From: Alphaproteobacteria bacterium
GTDB lineage: Bacteria > Pseudomonadota > Alphaproteobacteria > JABAAW01
Direction: 5' to 3'
Length of the DNA stretch: 7,790 nt
NCBI GenBank assembly: GCA_014238625.1
Contig: JABAAS010000040.1
Coordinates: forward strand, 1,956-9,745
Below are positions 7,201-7,790 of the stretch, piece by piece. The stretch's first letter is position 1. Every line of letters begins with the position of its first letter. The translations under genes were made by a program, and so were the position numbers. The notes under the pieces were generated by a model. That model searched no databases and was not told the origin of the DNA. It saw nothing but the letters and a program-made list of their open reading frames with translations.

Positions 7201-7790
7201 TTTCGCAATAGGGGTATTCTTATCTGTCGTCCGTTTTTGGTGAAGTCTGGGGTGCCGAGCGCGCCGGCGAGGGCTCTGAGTTTTGCCTTTGCGTTTGTGA
7301 CCACCATATTCTTGTTGAATGTTACAACGAGAGTTTCTTGAGTTTGTCCATCGCCTTTTGGCAATTTCAGTATTTCTGTTCGGAACAGGACATCTGTGGG
7401 CCAAGCGAATGAGATTCGTTGATAGCCGGCTCGTTGTTGAGCTTGTACCTCGACACGAAAAGGAGCGTTATTCGAGTTTTCCTGTTGCTCATCTAGTTGT
7501 TGTAGCTCCATTGCGGCGGCGGTTTCGCCGACGGCTCTTTCGGCACGCGCGCTTTGCCCTGGTATTTTTTCTGATTGTTTGTCGAGTTGGAAGTATACGA
7601 CGATGCTGTCGGTAGTTTTTCTAGTTGAGACGAGCACATTTTGTTGCAAGGCGATCGAGATTCGTTGCCTATCGATCACATTTATGCTCTTGAGGTAAGT
7701 TTTGAGCCTTTCTTGTAAATTACCGACCTCGAATCGCTGAGCTTTTTTTGCAAAGACGAGTCTTAGGTTTTGTTTTTCGTCTATTTGGCT
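4287..7790 (-). CDS. Large AMIN-like repeat / TPR protein, C-terminal 1167 residues (start beyond right edge)
   Basis: The frame is open from the right edge to TAG at 4289-4287, so the N-terminus is missing. GTG at 7679 is inside the same open frame and has no reason to be the start. Numbering from the edge, the first half is beta-rich with repeated segments of a common shape (aromatic-x-R-I/F-x-F...P..., later RIVVDxL): about 1-69 (cut), 111-216 (YQRISFAWP ... NRVVIDLFA), 243-339 (YTRFIFDYNEP ... TRIVVDIL) and a worn copy at 395-481, with a proline-rich linker (353-368) before the last. They resemble AMIN domains, which bind envelope polysaccharide. Residues about 637-1117 are helical TPR-like pairs (for example TDEAIEVL, AALWRGVAAAQ). 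Gln and Asn are abundant and Cys is absent. From memory, alphaproteobacteria carry long TPR proteins of this kind with no settled function. A periplasmic or envelope scaffold is inferred; a signal peptide would lie off the window. It converges on aspS and shares no unit with it. Confidence 0.75.
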   Translation of the reverse strand, partial: SQIDEKQNLRLVFAKKAQRFEVGNLQERLKTYLKSINVIDRQRISIALQQNVLVSTRKTTDSIVVYFQLDKQSEKIPGQSARAERAVGETAAAMELQQLDEQQENSNNAPFRVEVQAQQRAGYQRISFAWPTDVLFRTEILKLPKGDGQTQETLVVTFNKNMVVTNAKAKLRALAGALGTPDFTKNGRQIRIPLLRKVTMRDFAYGNRVVIDLFANQLQDSNIAQGALGVTPSAVPSSPQLPAITVRGGRHGDYTRFIFDYNEPTKYLIERTGRRLAITFNRANPLDLRTLGFSPREDFAPARTQRFANRNIFSVPLPQENEYRHFVAGTRIVVDILHNVNLDKSALPDIIGVSAPLVATSPPLPPPLIFDKQGKTLGSQLPSAEEIAAGRPTPAYQFQLLLPEGIATAFFRRAGYIWFIADKPFRIDTQSETQNARSALGGIEQIPNNDFTILRFTTAQQLYPALRQVGLSWWLEFHDTPIDSYFNINTAVTQDANAQAEFNFLFNKYGNTLRLRDPEIGDDIFVIPVQNPSLGINRARAYPEFQILESAQGVAFVPLANNITLNALEGRVAIKTPDGLQLENLDVDQVVSERAPEELIRLPILNFDLWARPNKPLSKSREIFNSIYLRAVSENRRGFNLNLAGYYLSQGLAQEALGLLNLYSSSFTSNNLTPRLMRAVALLLAERTDEAIEVLRAPVFDRLQEAALWRGVAAAQKKQWLLAEQYFEQAGNFYNLYPEVIKADIAVWRVDSAIQTENTAAAEAWLRKVGKLSPIEIGRRRINAFSYMRGALAQKRGNDQRALKIFRKLQNDKKIGYWQVRANLEALVLARDIEEIPKEEVLSKLERLNQAWRGDQLAFRIQKELGTTYGLNGLFYQQLKLYREAITDNPLLPQTIELSKQMVDLFQDLFLLREGVPLSPAEAYLIHQDFKELIPTGEKGLLLTESAVERISQGRLYKIAADIAKNAFVDDIIKSDKDRLIVKTGLLFLLAGQAQEALSVLDDNTPPQGSPYRDDVRRLRARAHVELNQNDFALQLLAGDVSEVADLLRFAIHRNNAAWGEAAAALQRLLGPPPREEGVRLSQRKASFLLYLAAALYLADETEALDGIARDYTETIEDSPLLDVFNFITQASDPNKPISIAQLVEKLQEGEDTNIGFLDIYRQKFLR

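Noticed and set aside
7677..7679. GTG as the start of the large minus-strand gene
   Set aside because: The same frame continues without a stop for 37 more codons to the window edge, and the upstream translation (LRLVFAKKAQRFEV) has the same repeat character. The start is outside the window.

Overview
The window looks like a stretch of an alphaproteobacterial chromosome. The best evidence is the aspartyl-tRNA synthetase, whose signature stretches (PQAPQQFKQ, RYFQIAPCFRDED, YDIVCNG, ELSSGALRNH) read like alphaproteobacterial AspRS. An MJ0042-type zinc-ribbon start and a very large TPR protein with AMIN-like repeats, both of kinds I associate with that class, support this. Genus cannot be given. 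Base composition is moderate, with frequent ATA (Ile) and TTA/TTG (Leu) codons, so this is not a typical GC-rich free-living relative. No mobile element, CRISPR array, tRNA or rRNA was seen.

Layout, left to right: (1) 1-128, minus strand: the first 42 codons of a zinc-ribbon protein that runs off the left edge. (2) 129-461: a divergent intergenic region with a tandem 11-bp repeat, possible promoters on both strands and a long imperfect hairpin. (3) 462-2339, plus: an SLC13-type permease with two RCK_C domains and a TTG start. (4) 2320-4212, plus: aspS, overlapping the permease by 20 bases. (5) 4213-4286: a short convergent gap with small repeats and no convincing terminator. (6) 4287-7790, minus: the 3' end of one very large gene for an envelope-type AMIN-like/TPR protein. 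Its reading frame stays open to the right edge, so its true start is outside the window.

The permease and aspS probably form one transcription unit with coupled translation, although their functions (anion uptake and tRNA charging) have no obvious link. The large minus-strand gene converges on aspS and is a separate unit. The most interesting items are this large uncharacterised protein with its degenerating internal repeats, and the 129-461 region, where a 15-bp stem pairs fully only when read as minus-strand RNA.
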